Assembly (NCBI GenBank): GCA_023853785.1
Contig: JAJIRX010000555.1
Span: 682,001-746,000 of the forward strand
Source: Psilocybe azurescens
Lineage: Eukaryota; Basidiomycota; Agaricomycetes; Agaricales; Agrocybaceae
Direction: 5' to 3'
Length of the DNA: 64,000 nt
The translations under genes were made by a program, and so were the position numbers. Under the pieces are notes generated by a model. The model made no database searches. It was not told the origin of the DNA and saw only the letters and a program-made list of their open reading frames with translations. Every line of letters begins with the position of its first letter. Position 1 is the stretch's first letter. Below, in pieces: positions 1 to 15,700 of this stretch.

Positions 1-741
1 TTAGCAGCAGCAGGTTAACACATCTGGAGTTACATGCCATGGTCATGATGGAGAAAGCTCAATCTGAATCGCAAGGTTCTTTTGGCTACCTCGAATCCTT
101 CCTTGATCTGCCGACCATTGACCCCAAAATGCCCTTTATTCACGAAGATGAAGAAATCAGTCATTACTTACAAGAGAAATCGGTTTCTAATGCTGCCAGG
201 AATATTCGCATTTCCACCGTGCCAGTACCATCCCGCGATCTTCGAAAAACGCCGCCGGCCCCCGCATATAAGTCAGGCAGCGCCGTTTTCCTCGATAGTC
301 CGACTGATAGCGACCAAGAACAACCCATTTTGTCTGAGGCATCGTTGAATATTCAGGACCGTACCACTTCAAGATCACTCAATCTTCGGGAACGTTTGGG
401 GTACCAAGAAGAACCCAGCTTATATAGGAAGTCTCTGAATATCCACGACCGTAACATTACAAGGTCGTCTAGTCTTCGGGAGCCTAATGGGAAACCTCCG
501 ATCCCTCCCAAGCCTCTGATTGCAATGACGAGACGCCGCGACAGCTTGGTTTTACAACGAGTCAAGACATTGGATAGCAATGGTGAGCCTATTTTTTTTG
601 ACTGGCAGACAAAGCTAAGCTTTTATCTGCTCAGCAGCGGATAGTTTAACAGGGATCTCGAAGGAGACATTGCTGAGATTCCCGATGCCTCCTCGAGCTT
701 TCCCTCCGCTTCCCCCATTACCACAAGATCGTGGACATTGA
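1..741 (+). CDS. 3' part of an unrecognised gene (proline/serine-rich, possible SH3 ligand)
   Basis: The frame is open to the window edge, so the gene may start outside; the first ATG here is at 39. The long exon encodes a charged, low-complexity protein. It carries two copies of a short repeat, SLNIQDRTTSRSLNLRE and SLNIHDRNITRSSSLRE, about 30 residues apart, then KPPIPPKP, which looks like an SH3-binding or profilin-type proline motif. The exon appears to end at a GTGAGC donor after SN near 580. An acceptor near 640 leads to a last exon ending in PPLPPLPQDRGH and TGA at 739-741. I recognise no family. A scaffold or adaptor role is only an inference from the proline motifs. It converges on the PUB-domain gene. 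Confidence 0.5.
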
Positions 742-934
742 GTTGATGTTTCAGTTCCATTTCATGAATTTATTTACATATATGTACCACCTCATGTAAA
801 AGGTATAATGACGAACACGGAATGTACGATGGCTCTATCCAGAACACTGTTTAGTATGAATATGATGGTCCGACTGGAAATTTGGATAGAAAGCAGCAAC
901 TTGCAAGGCTAGAAGCCGCGATGAATGAGGCAGT

Positions 935-1946
935 TCATTCTGATTTCGGTTTATCTTCATATGCCGGTGGTTCTGATTCATTATCGATAGAACCTAGGAC
1001 ATAACCAGATCCAGGCATTAAGGTATCAGGTGAAGCAGATCTGGGTCGAGGGGGCGAGGATGGCGGTCTCGCGGCACGTTCCGCTGCTAAACGTGCCCGC
1101 GCGACGAGTTGCTGTTTTTCCATTTCGTCTCGAAGTACCTTTGTTTTCCTGTCATCCATATATGCAAGTTTCACCTGTTGTGGGAGCAAGTCAAACAAAG
1201 TTGCAGTAGTGGCAGACGAGATGAGCGACCTTTTCTGCAGCAGCCACTTTTGCCTCCTTTTCGCTCTTCTTTGCTTTCTCTATACGCTCTTCTTTTTCGG
1301 TTTCGAGATCCAAGTACTCCTTTAAGATAGCTGCTCCAATTTGCAGGTCTTCCAGGTGATGCTTATTGTAAACGTAATGCGGCTCGAAGTCTTTGACCTT
1401 GACGTTTAGTCAGAAGAACGGCAAACCTGTTTTAAGGGCATTCAAAGCTTACTGCTGGGCGGAAACCAAGCTGTGGGATTCGTTAGTGGAAGCCGTGGGT
1501 ATGGAACTGTTGCAACTGACTTCAATCGCATACTCTAAAGCACCTTTAGTATCAATGAGCTCCCTCTTGATAATACTATTGCTGGGTCTGAACATTTGAA
1601 ATTTGGGGTTCGTGGGATCACGAAGCAGATTCTCCGAGATCGTCAATAAGGTCTATGAATATTATGGTATGAGTTTATTCAATTACCAGCACGTCAGATA
1701 AGGAACAAGTTGTACTTTGAGAGAGCTTCGCGCTCGCTCTTTGGTACATGGACGTGTAATGCCGGGATCTATAAGTCTTCGAAACTTCTGTCGCTTCTCA
1801 TGCTGAGCGGCCAACTGAGTAGCAGTCAGTTGTGGCGCAACAGCGGACGTAGCCTGAAGCGTACGGCGCTCTGCCGCTAATGCCAATGCATCAGTAGATA
1901 CGCTCGGTAAATGTACAGATGGAGATTCGTTTGGAGAGTTGGACAT
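935..1946 (-). CDS. PUB-domain protein
   Basis: Several exons join in frame. The N-terminal exon begins MSNSPNESPSVHLPS and ends KERARSSLK. The next reads TLLTISENLLRDP, NPKFQMFRPSNSIIKREL and KGALEYAIELGFRP, which is the typical core of a PUB domain (the p97/Cdc48 C-terminus-binding fold of PNGase and UBXD1). A charged coiled-coil-like segment follows (KEYLDLETEKEERIEKAKKS), then a proline-rich tail with PPAYEDKPKSE before TGA. By family knowledge PUB proteins bind the C-terminal tail of Cdc48/p97, so a ubiquitin-proteasome adaptor role is likely. No catalytic domain is visible. The length is about 260 residues. The start is the first ATG of the frame, 283 bp downstream of the aspartic protease stop on the same strand. 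Confidence 0.75.
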
Positions 1947-2229
1947 TGTGGTTCACGCTGAAGTGTAATAATAAAGGAATGAAGCTTGCGAGTTCTCGCT
2001 GGTTAGAAGCTGACCTATTGGGCTTATCCCAGTCACAGATGTGATCAATCGGCAGCAATTGCTTTAACATCGGAAGTTATAATTTCAGGTCAGGCAAATG
2101 TCATTCCATGGGTGCTAGGTGTAACTATTCGAAAATACAATGAACAGAGTGACTCAAGGAGTACAAAAAGATAACATGAACTATGCCAAAGCGCGACGTT
2201 CATATGAATGTGACCGTAGAGCAGGTAGT

Positions 2230-3774
<1,545 letters not shown>

Positions 3775-3915
3775 GGTTGTGGTTGTGGTTGAGGTTGAGT
3801 CGAAGCGAACAGGTGCTACTGCGCCCAGCTAGGGGTTGCCATCAACGTCATGTTCGGACTTTCAACCTTGCTAACTCAAATAATTATATAATTAATTATC
3901 TTACTCTCAACCGCG
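3775..3915. promoter_or_regulatory. Short divergent promoter, PEP4 / BRD8-like
   Basis: Only 141 bp separate the two start codons. The part near the BRD8-like gene is very AT-rich (around 3880-3900), which could serve as a nucleosome-free core. I see no other clear motif. Confidence 0.5.
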
Positions 3916-6501
3916 ATGAGCACGCGCTCAACAAGGCGCCTTCCCGTTCTCAACAATATTGAATCTCTCTTACTGGCACAGTCTGTATGGAATCTTGGTG
4001 CAAATAAATCCACATGGTCACCAATTGCTAAAATACTCTCGAAACACCCTTTATTGTCACGTCCTAAATCATTCTTCACTGCACAAGTCAGTTATATGCA
4101 CGCTTAAATATTTACCCCAATAATTGACATAAATTCAGTCCTGCCTCTCAATGTACGAGACTCTGATGAAAGATGCAGGGCTTGAGCAGTAAGTCTCACT
4201 TTTTATATTCCCATTAATCCTCTGAAATTTTTATCTTTAGGAACGAATCAACGTCTGTTCCCCATGGTCAGTCCTTGGCATTTCGCGTCATTCCAATTGA
4301 CCCAATTCCAGCAGCTGGAGTTAACTTACAACTTGCTCAAAAACATTATCGTTCCCGCTTTCTTGAGCTCCAAGGGCTTATCTTGAATGAAGAATCGAAA
4401 TTCAAGTGAGTTAGCAACGTAGCGTTAAATGCCCACTTGCCATTAACTACATGATCAACAAGGACTGTCTTAAAAGAAATAGAAGATATTCGTGCAGGGC
4501 TTTGGGACAAGCAAGACCCCGACTCTAAGACCAAAACGCGTGCAGAATCACCAGCCCAACCCCAATCTTCGCCTCCACAAACCCAGGTTCGTTGATTTTC
4601 AATACTTTTCACCCATCTCTCAATAAGCACCAGATTGCAGATGAAATCTTCAGTGGCTCTGACCTGAGTGGAGTCACGGAGTCCGCAGATTCGGCTCCTT
4701 CACATTCTCAGCCAGAGGTACATTCATCTGGTATTCGAATATTTTTCCACAGTTCAAAACGTCCACACAGAACGAAACCTCGGGTTCTCCTATACAGGCA
4801 CATCAGGACGTCCAAATGGAGGATACTACGCCCTCCACAGCAAAATCAGACAATCTAGAAAAACAAACTGTGGATAAAGCACGTTCACGTTCACCTACCC
4901 TCCAGCATCAAGCCAAAGACATTCCAGATGAGGCTGCCGAGGAAATTACTATCACGCCGAATTCGGACCAAGCTGCCACGGAGACTACGCCTACCACTGA
5001 AATCATTTCAAAGAGTGATCGTCCGTCTCCCTCAATCACCACTAAAGAAGAGTGTGCCAGTGCCGAAACATTAGACAAACACGACCAATTAGAGGATCAT
5101 AAACTAATGGAAGTGACGAGAGCAGTAGAAGATGAGGATATGTCCAGTCACAGCGAGTGCGTGGTCCAAAGGCAAGAGGAAGAAGAAGAAGAGGTCACTC
5201 AGGAAGAGAAAAATGAAGAGGAGGAGGAGGAAGCATCACAAGGCCGAGAAGAAAGCGAGATGCCAGAAGAGAGACCAAAATATCAAAATGAAAAGGATGA
5301 AGATAATGTCTCGCAAAAGGAAGAAGAAATAACGGGGCCGCCAGAAGATGCTGTTATCGTGGACACAGATCAAAATGTGGAGGAGGAACCTAGCTCACCC
5401 AAGTCTGTCCAAGACAATGAGGCAGAAAGCGATTTAGAGCCAGAGCCTTTACATTTTCCTGTTGCAGAGACAATTGACTCCGAAGTGGATCCAACTCCGG
5501 ATGATGGTCAATCTTCTGAGATGGAGGAACCTGTGGCGCCTGCTCGGCGTACGTATTTTCATTTTTGGATTTCTTAAAACTTTTTGTAACTTGATATATT
5601 CACAGGTTCGTCTCGTAGACGTAAATCGTCAGCTGCGCCTGTTCCTCCTCTTCAAACAAGGACACGACTAAGATCTAAAGCTCGCGCTTCTGAGACCGAA
5701 TTACATGCAGCACCTGCAATCGATTCAGACAACGATGGTGATCCGGAAGCTAAAGAGGATACTCCCCAGATGGAAGAGGAGCGAGCTTCCTCTCCTTTCG
5801 ACGGAGCAATGACGAGAAGGCGTGACGGTTTGTGGACTGCGACATGTTCTAGAAATCATCACTAACAAAATTATTCAGGTAAACGGAAAGCATCGTTTTT
5901 GGAAAGTGCTGGGTCCCCTCACGATAAGAAACGGCTACGTGAAGATTCTGAACCGGTGGACGAAGAAGAACCAGGTCAGTACGTTTGTAATCTATGTTTA
6001 TCACTGCTGATGATGAATGCGAATTAGGCCCCAGTTCTCATAATCCGCGTGCTCGTATCACCCGTCATGCAACTCGGACCGAGGAACAAGTTGCAATGAA
6101 ACGTTTTCAAAGCGTTATTGGCATGCTTCATTCCCAAATTTCTCAGCATAGGAACGGCAACATCTTTCACAACCCTATCAAGAACTCTGAAGCCCCAGAT
6201 TACCATGAAATCGTTAAACGCCCGATGGATTTGAAGACAATCAAAACGAGAGTAAAGGACGGCGTGATTGCTAACTCGCTCGAATTTCAAAGAGACATTT
6301 ATCTGATGTTTGCGAATGCTATGATGTATAATCGACCAGGATCCGATGTGCATGCAATGGCAGAAGATGTAAGCCAACTGTCCATTCTAATCACAACGTA
6401 TCACTTCTCATGGTCCCTTATAGATGATGCTCGAAAGTGAAGGTCAGATAAACGCATTTCGGCAAACGGAAGGCTTGGTGAAGCGAGGTCAGCGTCCGTG
6501 A
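3916..6501 (+). CDS. BRD8-like bromodomain protein, putative NuA4/TIP60 subunit
   Basis: The N-terminus reads MSTRSTRRLPVLNNIESLLLAQ, then WSPIAKILSKHPLL. After an intron (FFTAQ|SCLSMYETLMKDAG) comes the helical segment HYRSRFLELQGLILNEE with IEDIRAGLWD. This arrangement, a SANT-like start, a coiled segment, a long acidic linker and a C-terminal bromodomain, matches metazoan BRD8. The middle exon is extremely Glu/Asp-rich. The bromodomain spans VAMKRFQSVIGMLHSQISQH, FHNPIKNSEAPDYHEIVKRP, MDLKTIKTRVKDG and the acetyl-lysine-binding motif MYNRPGSDV. The end after the last intron is GLVKRGQRP. It is about 700 residues long. It ends 263 bp from the 3' end of TRA1, encoding another subunit of the same complex. 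A different bromodomain family is possible but the N-terminal match argues against it. Confidence 0.8.
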
Positions 6502-6764
6502 CCAATATTAATACGCGGACCTTACCCATCACAATTTCCTGGTATGCACTGGATGAGAATGTGCAATCAGTGGTAGTTGCGTATTTAAACGAAACATGTG
6601 TTCGAAATTAGTTTGAAAGCTTCCAATTCGTAATACACAAAATTACAGATATAGAAAAACAAAGTTAGAAAGAACTCGAAATCGCGCAATACCGACAGGC
6701 TTCTAAAGAAATTACAACACGACACAATAAAGAGAGTCGTCGAAATGGCACAGAAGCAAAAGTA
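6502..6764. other. Convergent 3' ends of the BRD8-like gene and TRA1
   Basis: 263 bp between two stop codons on opposite strands, AT-rich, with A-runs usable as polyadenylation signals in either direction. No ORF of interest. Confidence 0.5.
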
Positions 6765-9700
6765 TCAAAACCATGGTTGATAGAGCTCTCCCATTTTTGC
6801 CAATTGTAGTGGATTGGTCGCAGTCGAAATCAAGCCCGTCACTATGTTAATAACGGGATCCGTTATATTTGCTACGTTGCCAGCGAGAGCCTGTAATACT
6901 ATATATTAGACACAATACTCACAGGAGTAAAATAAAGTACCTTTTCTCGCTCAATCTTGCAGGACAAGCTTTCAGCTCTTTTCACAATATTGTCGACGTG
7001 CGCATTTACATGCATTCGGAACTGGTTGTCGATATGCACATGTCGACCCCTTTGCTGGAACCAAAGGGTAACTTCGTCTCTACTCAAAAGACAAAGTTGT
7101 TGTTCCAAGTCAAACTGGTAAAGATGAAGAGGGAGATGAGATATATTGATGATAAAACCAGCGCTTTCGTACCTCTGGTTCTGTAAGAGACCTGCCGATC
7201 GCCATGATGCCTGGAGCAAGAAGTCCTTCAGTAAAAATAGGTCCCAAGAAGTTTTGCATATTCGGTGTTAGACGGAAGGGAACGACATCGTTTGTAGCAA
7301 ACAACGGTTGTGTACCGTGGGTGGCTGATAAAGAAGCATTGAGACGACAACATGACTAATCGCAAACTAAAACACACCAGGTAGCAGTTCTGTCATTGCA
7401 ATTAAACCGGTCGATCGAGAAATTTGGAACCGCGCTGGATGGCGGCTGGCAAAACAAAATAGATAGGTCATAAAACTGCAAGAGGCGATTTGCAAAGCAA
7501 ATTGTTTCCGCATCCGCCAAAGCTCGTCAGGGCCAGACATACTGCGAGCCATATACTGTAAGTAGTGATGTGTATATTATGAGACCGAGAAATTGTTTTC
7601 GAAGGAAGACACGCACGTTTGCTAGCACATCGTCTGGTACCATTTTTGTACTTACTTCGTCACATGAATCTTTCTTCAATGTAACATATTCCACTTTTGT
7701 TGGCTGCGTACTTTTGTTAAAAACTTCATCATAGTTAGGCATATGTATTACACACCTGTTTCTTGGAGTACTGCTGCCGATAATCACGCAGCACCTTTCT
7801 GACCTTTTCACCCACGAACAAAATGGGCTCTTCTCTCGAGAAGCCTCTCTCCTCGCAGTGCAGATCATATATCTCTCCGAGGGATATGTAAGAGGAATCA
7901 GTTTGGTAGAGACGGACGTTAGGACTGCAAGATATCGCTGCTGGAAGATGGAAGGTTAAATTCCGCTTCCTGCTCTCTTTGTTCCTAGCCAGTGCCCTGC
8001 AAAAGCCTAAACAATCATCAATCCATTAAATAGCCGCCGTTACGCACCCATTAAACGTTCTGAGCATCTGAATCATTTTGTCTTCACGGCGATATTGTCG
8101 ATTGCAGGGTAGTTGAACAGTGAATGACGTTTTGGAATTGTCGTTTCCGTGGAGTGTAAGTCGTTTCCAACAATTTCCGTTTGAACGAATGTTCTCGAAC
8201 TTGGGAGCAAACTTCTGTATTCTAATAAAATACTGATTTGAATCCTTGTCCTGAGGGATATGTTAATAGAAAGAAGTAATGTACTATGATGCTGATTGAG
8301 ACACACCTCTGTATACTGACCAGGAATCTCAATCTCATCTATTTTGCTGTACTGAAATTCGGTCAGGTAATGACTAAGAACAACCAATGGTTGTATACGA
8401 GGCCTGCTATCAAAGAGGCCTTCAAATCTGTCCCGCCACGCTTGTAGTCGTTGAATATATTCGTAATGCGTTGGTTTGTTTGTTATGAAATCTTCCTCGT
8501 ACTCTTTCTTTAAGATTGTCGCGGAGTCAAACAGCAGATCCGAGAATAGAAATGACATACATACCTTGACAAAGGCTGGCAGATTGATGGACATGCGTGT
8601 GAGAGTGGCGACTGTATTGGCGGTAAGTTGTCCATCATCGTCAGGCGAGTTAATGCGAATAACATAATTCTAATATGCGAAGAAGATCAGAGCTTATCGA
8701 CGACACGAAGAGATAACCTTACTTGGACAGCATCTGAGAGCAGCATGCAAATGTTTCGATAAACTTCTTCCTCAGCATTGGGCTTGAATTTATGCTGTAT
8801 TTGATCGACCATAGTCTCCAGGCTTAGAATCAACAATGGGAAAGAGGTTTTCAGTGTTTGTAGAATTTCATCCACGTGCTCAGAAGCCTGCCGAGGCTGT
8901 GATGACGCTGGGTCAGCAAGGTTGGATGTTACGGCTATAGGAATGGAGGAGGACGGATCGGGAGCAGCGGAAGTGGGAGTGTTGGACGACGCCGAGGAAT
9001 TCGGATGCGTAGGGTCATTAACTTGGTGTTCAGAATTTAAACGTCGAGACGATTCAGCAGCAGCTTGAGCAGCAGCTCGAGCGGCAAATGCTTTCTTCAT
9101 GATTTGCATTTCTTCACGTGTAGTCCGAAGGTGATAGAAAATAGCCTGTAGAAACCCTGCTTCAGTTGGTTCTCAGAGAAGATCATGTTGTCATGACTCA
9201 CCTGGGGGTAATGCCTTGCTAGGTTCAGAAGAAGATATCGAGCCTGTTTCCATTCTCGATGTGAAAGAGAAGTGCAGAGTTGAGGAATAAGGGTTATCCA
9301 AAACCAGTATGCGGCTTCCCCTTTGTATGTATCAAATGCCCGCGATATCGTTGATGTGTGGTCATCCAAGCTCAGTAGCCATAATATACGTGCAAGCAAC
9401 GGTCGGCACTTGCCGCTTTTATACAAACCAGCGGCCTGCATATAACAGCTGACTGCGTTTGCGGCCTGACCAAGGTCCGAAGGGTTTTCCTTGAACAAGT
9501 GATCACTAAATCGACCCCATTCTGCCCATGCTTTCGGCTGCACTATATCGAGCTGCACGGCTTGTCCAAACGCTAAAGTGGCATCGTCGGGGAGGAGCAT
9601 ACGTGAAAAGAACATCCCCTTCAAGGTATAGAACTCGGCCTTCTGTGCAGTTGAGAAGAACATGAGGTTTGTATTATTTATGACTTCCAATCCTGCTTGA

Positions 9701-12700
9701 AGATCATTAGGCTTTTGATAATGGGCCCTCGCCTGCTCCCCTAAGTTTTAGGAACGCCTCAGATATTTCGATGTTAGGGAGGGTATAAATCTTTGTGAGA
9801 GCATTGAAGCAAACATCGAGTAGCTCGTGCTTTCGAGCAACATGGGCAAATCGGTTGATGATCCAGGCAGTCTCGTGGTAGCCTCGATACCCAAATGTGT
9901 TGGCGGTGTTGGCGCCTGCATGATTAGAGGTACCGATAAGTGGCATATACGCATTATTGATAGAGCTGAACACGTTTTGCCTCCACGCAACAAGATCACT
10001 CCAGATATTGATATCATCATAGATATTGGGCAATCTCTCTCGCCAGGCTTGAAGAACCATCTTGAGCTCGGATGATTTTTTTCCAAATTCTGTGCATTCG
10101 TCTGAGACAAGGATCCAAAAATTTGCACGGCTTCTTGAAGTTCTACAAATTGTTGAAAATGTTGAAGCAGTGGTATGTGTGCAACCGAAAGATGTTGAGG
10201 TAATCCGACCCATTTTCGCAATGAGAGTTGCATGGCATCCTCCAAGAATTTTGTGAAATCTACATTTTTATCCAACGCAGCGGGTTGTTTGAGCAAGGCC
10301 ATATACGCCTCGAACACTCTTCTCCTCGGAGTAGGGATCTCAGGGAGGAGGTTGATTTGCGCCTCTAAAGCTTCTTTCTGATCGTTCCAGTCCTTGATTC
10401 TCCACGAGCACTCCAAGGTGAGCTCTTGATTTGCTTCACCTTTCGCAAAGTCGTATAATACATCCCAGTGCTGAAGTTTCTGGGCTGACAGAACCCATTG
10501 ATCTTCCCAAAGACAAAATTCCGTTTCTGAGAAAGGGATAGTGCCAGCTCTCACACGACTCTGTGCCATTTCATAGGTTTGAGCGGCTTGTTCCCACATT
10601 CCAGCTTGTTCGAAAGCTAGGCCGATATTGGTTTCAACCCGTATTGACCGTCTCCTCCACAGTCCGTAGAACATATCCTCTTCGGCAAGTTCGGCGTAAA
10701 CATCAGCTAGAGAATCATAAATGTGGTCGGATATGGTGACGTCGTCATCTTTGGTGAACTCGAGGGATTTTTCCAAAATTTCTAAGCCAATGTGCCAAGC
10801 TCCAAATGTCTTTGCAAGGTATTTGACAAGGTGAGGTGGGAGCGTCATCGGAGAGGAACACGCATGAATACCAGTCAGCAGCGTCTGGATGACGTTCGGC
10901 CGCAGAGAAGCTTGTTTGATGTGATAGTCTTTGCTGAGCAAGATAACCATATGATTCGTGATTTCCGACTGTTCTCGCCTAGTCAAGCAGGACCATACTG
11001 CCGGGAATACGGAAACCCAGGTGTCATGAGCAGCCTGTGGATCCAAAAACAATAACCTTTGCGTAGGACGAACGATATCTTGCATCTGAGGCTTCACTAT
11101 CATAACTGTTGGCGTATTCGATGACTGTCGACGATCGAGGTTTGAAGTCAGGTCTACATCTGCAGCTCCAAGTATCAGATATAGCGCCAAATAGATCCAG
11201 TTGTGGTCAGCAATGGCATCCCAATTTTGCACACCCAAAATATAAGTCAACCTCCCAAAAGTGATCGAGGTACACTTATGTCTAGAAGATCCATGAAGCG
11301 TTCCCTTAATGCCGAATCTTTGGCTCGACAGCCCAGTAAAAATGATTGCTCAAGACGATTTGTTAGGTCGCTGCGTCGTAATGAGGGCTCTGTGTAGATG
11401 TCGTATACGAGCTCAAGGTACGGAAGAAATATCGTGTCTCCGCGATTTTCATACAAAGTCATTTTCTGGAGAAGGATGGCCTTTTCTTTCATGGTGGGAT
11501 AGGCTTCCTGTCGATGAAGAGCCCATGTTCTTGCGAGATCGAGGATATATCGACACAGGCTGATGCTCTTAGATTTGTCCACAAAAACGCAAAGGGTACT
11601 TAAAAGCCAACGCCGCTGGTCTCCTAGGAATGCAACGGATAACTGACATATATCAAGGATAGTTGTCACTAGGCGGACGTTGGCATCATACCCCGATGTA
11701 GATATGGAGGAATGTATATGATCTTTGGTAAGCTTGCTGAGCAATTTCATGAGAAGCTGGCTGAAAGGTTCTATTCGTTCGGGTGCCACTTCTACAACGG
11801 ATTTAAGCATTCCGAGGACCCCTGGCAGAGACGTTGAATTGCGAAGACCTTCTGTGACGGATGTGTATATAAAATTGTGGAAGTCAGACATGTCCCCATG
11901 TTGTTCATCTTCTTCTTTCGGTAAAGGATATAATCGGACAAGTTTGTCAAAGATAGGACGCAAAACATCGTGCATGTTGTGCTCTTCGACTAACAATCCT
12001 TTGCGAATAAGTTTCTGGAGTATCACAGCATTGGCCGTATACCAGGCGTCAGGTTGATCAGCGGCGACAACCTGGAGCACTTTCCCTGCCGACAAGGCTT
12101 GTGCGATTGAATTGGCATTGTCCGTTGGAATATCGTTCTAATGGAAACTGATCAGTCAGGCCCCAAAGATAACATGATTGACGCACCTCCAAGACACGTG
12201 AAAAGAAACGTAACCCAACAGTAACATCAGTCCACCCATTGGGTCCAACAATCAAATGAAGTAGCGCCAACGCTTTTGGAAGCAGTGCGGCCCTAGCAGG
12301 TTGGTCGTGGGGAATAGTTGAGAGCCGCACTAGGTAGCTGACCATGTTTTCTCGTAACGTTAGAGGAGTTGTCCAGTTCGTGTCATCAGCATGTTGGTCG
12401 ATTTGCATAGAGTTCGAGTTCATAGCTTGCTTTGTCTGTTCTTCCCAGTCAAAAATGACTTGCAGCACATCTATGGAAAGAATTCGCATTTCCAAGGTCG
12501 AACTCGGTAGCATACCTAGTTTATTGAGAGAATTAGCAATATGAGGCACAAAAAGTGACCGAACGGGGAAAAACAATTGAGCCTGTTTTGTGATAAGATG
12601 GTAGATGGTCATCATTGTTGCTGAACTTTCCTCAGCCAACAACCTCCTTGTAGTTATCGCCCAAATTGGATGGCCAGGCTCACTATTTTCGGATTTTGGC

Positions 12701-15700
12701 AGCGTTGGCGCAAGAACTGCTAGAGCCTCTTGGCGAAGAGATACCCGCCCCTCGAGGTGATTCATTCTTAAAAGCCCTGTCCAAGCACGCAAGATAAATT
12801 TTTGCGGGGTCGGAAAGACCGCAAAAAAACGTGCGGCGAGAAGGTAGGCGGTTTGCTTGATTATGATGTCGTCGTTCGATGAGATATAGGACCAAGCGTA
12901 TTTCATGACATCTTTTCGGACATCATCAAGGAGGTTGGGGTAGTATTGAACGAGAACAGTAGTCAAATGAAGAATTTCGATCCTAAAGTAGTCATCAGCA
13001 TCTTGAAAGGCTGAAGGATCGTTCATGGGCTGCCAGATGATTCTATGGATCCAATTGACAAAATCCGAGTCGATCAGACCTTCTGTTTGTCGAGGTCTTT
13101 TGGCCTGGACCAATAAAGTCGGGGTGATGATATAGCGAATGAAGTATGCCTTTTGAGGAAATGTGTAACTGGGATCGGAAAACCAGGTTAAGAAACGCAT
13201 AAGTATGTTACGCTTGAAAATATTGTCTTCGCTCAGTGCCACATGTTCATAGAGAAATTTAGTGGTTCCTATGACATCGATTCCTAGGTCGAAGGTGTAG
13301 ATAGATGTGATCTCGAATAATAGATCGATGCGGGGTGACTGCTTAAGCGCTTTGATGAATATCGAAAGCATCAAAGAATAGCGGTAAGTAGTCTCGAGGA
13401 TGACATTGGAAAGAGTTTCTGACGGTGGCATATTTGAATGCCAGATTTCCACGACAGCGTCGACAGCATAATTATTTTGAACAAGCCATGGAGGAAGCAA
13501 ATCGCTGAGATCGTCAAACAAGCTTAGAATGGTAGTGACCACGTTCCGTTCATTTCCAGCACGTAACCGATTGACGAGAGCCGGTGTGCGCGATGCTAAC
13601 TCTCGGAGAAGATTGGGAGCCAGCTTCGCTTGCAATATACTGCGCAACGTTCTAAGATGTCGGGCATAAGAGAGATGCCTTAAGAAAAGGTCGATCCCTT
13701 CTGCTGGATACCGGTCGAGGTACCGAGCCAAAGGTTCAGAAAATGGGCTTTGCGTTGAAAAGTGCATTTGGGCTTCTGTCTGCACGATTGCGTTGACGAG
13801 TGGTTCAAGGAAAATATTGGCAGCGGATGGGAGTAGATGGAATATGTTGGCTAAACGAACAAGCTTGGTGATTCCCTCGTTGTCGGCTAATGAGAGTTTT
13901 GAGGATTCTTGCAGCAGTTGAGGATCGGCAACTATACGGAAGTGGTCAAGAAGTTTGTGACCAATTTCAACCTTGAAGTAATTGGTCAAAAGTTCAAGCA
14001 GCCGAGCCAATCCTTCTAGGCCCGGAACTGACAAGCGTTTTGGATCTGCCAAATTCATTAAAATTGGTCGGAGGCCAGTCTGGAGCAACTCTTTGGGTAA
14101 TCGACTTTGATGTGTGAGGACCATACGAAGTCCTTCATGGGCCACATCTTTTACTTCCGGCGATGGAGAGTAGAGGGACTTGAAATAAACGCTTGTGACC
14201 CTGTATAGTATCAGTAACCTATGTGGAGAAAATGAAGGAATGTCACGGTACCTCTGACGAGTTTGATGTTGTCGCGAAAAGAAATCAGTCAGTGGCATTG
14301 CTGCAGTTAACAGCTTTATACAGGCCACTCGGAGTTTTATCACTTCTAATCCACCCTGACGAAGGTTCCTAGGACCTAGAAGTTGCGCATCATCCGCATC
14401 GGCCAGAGCCAAAGTCTCGTGCAAAAGGCGAAGAAGTTCGTCATTAAGCTCCACTAAAGGCGGGTCTAAGCTAACACAGTAGCGGATGGCTTCGATCATG
14501 CCAATCTGCTTCGAAAATGGCAGGGCACGAAGGGGTTTGGTGTATATTCCCATGAGCATACGATCCCTGTGAGGTATAAGTAATTCAACTGCTGGCCTAC
14601 TACTTATCTCAACCAGAACCCCAATGCATTTCTGCGCTGCTTGTCGGACCAGAGGATTGGGACTTTGAAGTTCTGGGAAAAATATTCCAACTGTATGGAC
14701 CAACTTATTCAGGGCAAGCATTGCCCCCTCTCCTGGAAATCAGTATGTGTGTTGCTGATTCGGAGGCAAGTCATGAGAACTTCTATCACGTCATCTACGT
14801 CCCGAGGAAGTTCAGATGGTAGATCCTTCAAAATGTGAAGAAGGGTGCGGTAAATATCCAATTCGCGATCCGTTATCCATTTAGCTCCAAGATCAGAAGT
14901 CTGTGCCATGATTTTGATACCATTGCAGCCAGCACTCTTCCTCGTCCATGAATCATCGAGACATAGAGCAGTAAAACGGTTAGCAATTTGATGGAGGATT
15001 ACCATGATTTCATGAGAAATCACGTTCGACCGGCCATTTAAGGACACGAGATCGCGCACAATGGAAAAGATGACAGCACGAGCTTTATTGGCTTGGTCTG
15101 ATTGGTCGCGCGCCAGTGCATGGGGGAATGCGTCGAGGTAGCAAGACAACAACACGCTGGGGATAGGTCGCGTTCCGGCCTCACGGGACTGCCCGCGACG
15201 TATTTCTTCTTCAAATATAGCCTTTCCAAGTTTGCGAACATAGGATTCTGCTTTCTCTTCCACTTCAGGGAGATGGAGTGCATCAAAAATGCCTTCCAAG
15301 GTGTTGATAAATGTTTCCTCAACATTGCGACCAACAATTCCCTAGAAAACCATTAGACCAAAAGATATTGAAAAATATATGACAAACCTCATGAAATAGA
15401 ACAGACAAGCAATTTTCCAAATAGTTATAAGCATGGATGCGATCGATTGACGACGCTTTGGTGATGTTTCGAGAGGCAAGCAACGATATGGGACCCATTT
15501 CAATTTTCTCGACTATGCCATTGAACGAAATGGTGAACTTCGCTGGTTCAGAATGATGCCGATAGGTCAAGGCAGGCTCTTTGCTAAGTAGACGCCTATT
15601 CCTACCACCCAGCTTCCCTAATATGCGTATTGTGGTGTGAGCTGGATGGTGGGGAGCAGGCACAGGTTTTAGATGGCTGAACAATGCCTCCATCAGATCA

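Noticed and set aside
9140..9205. Further TRA1 frame break at HYPQ
   Set aside because: Using the acceptor CTACAG instead of the nearer GAAGCAG gives [17 protein letters not shown] in frame.
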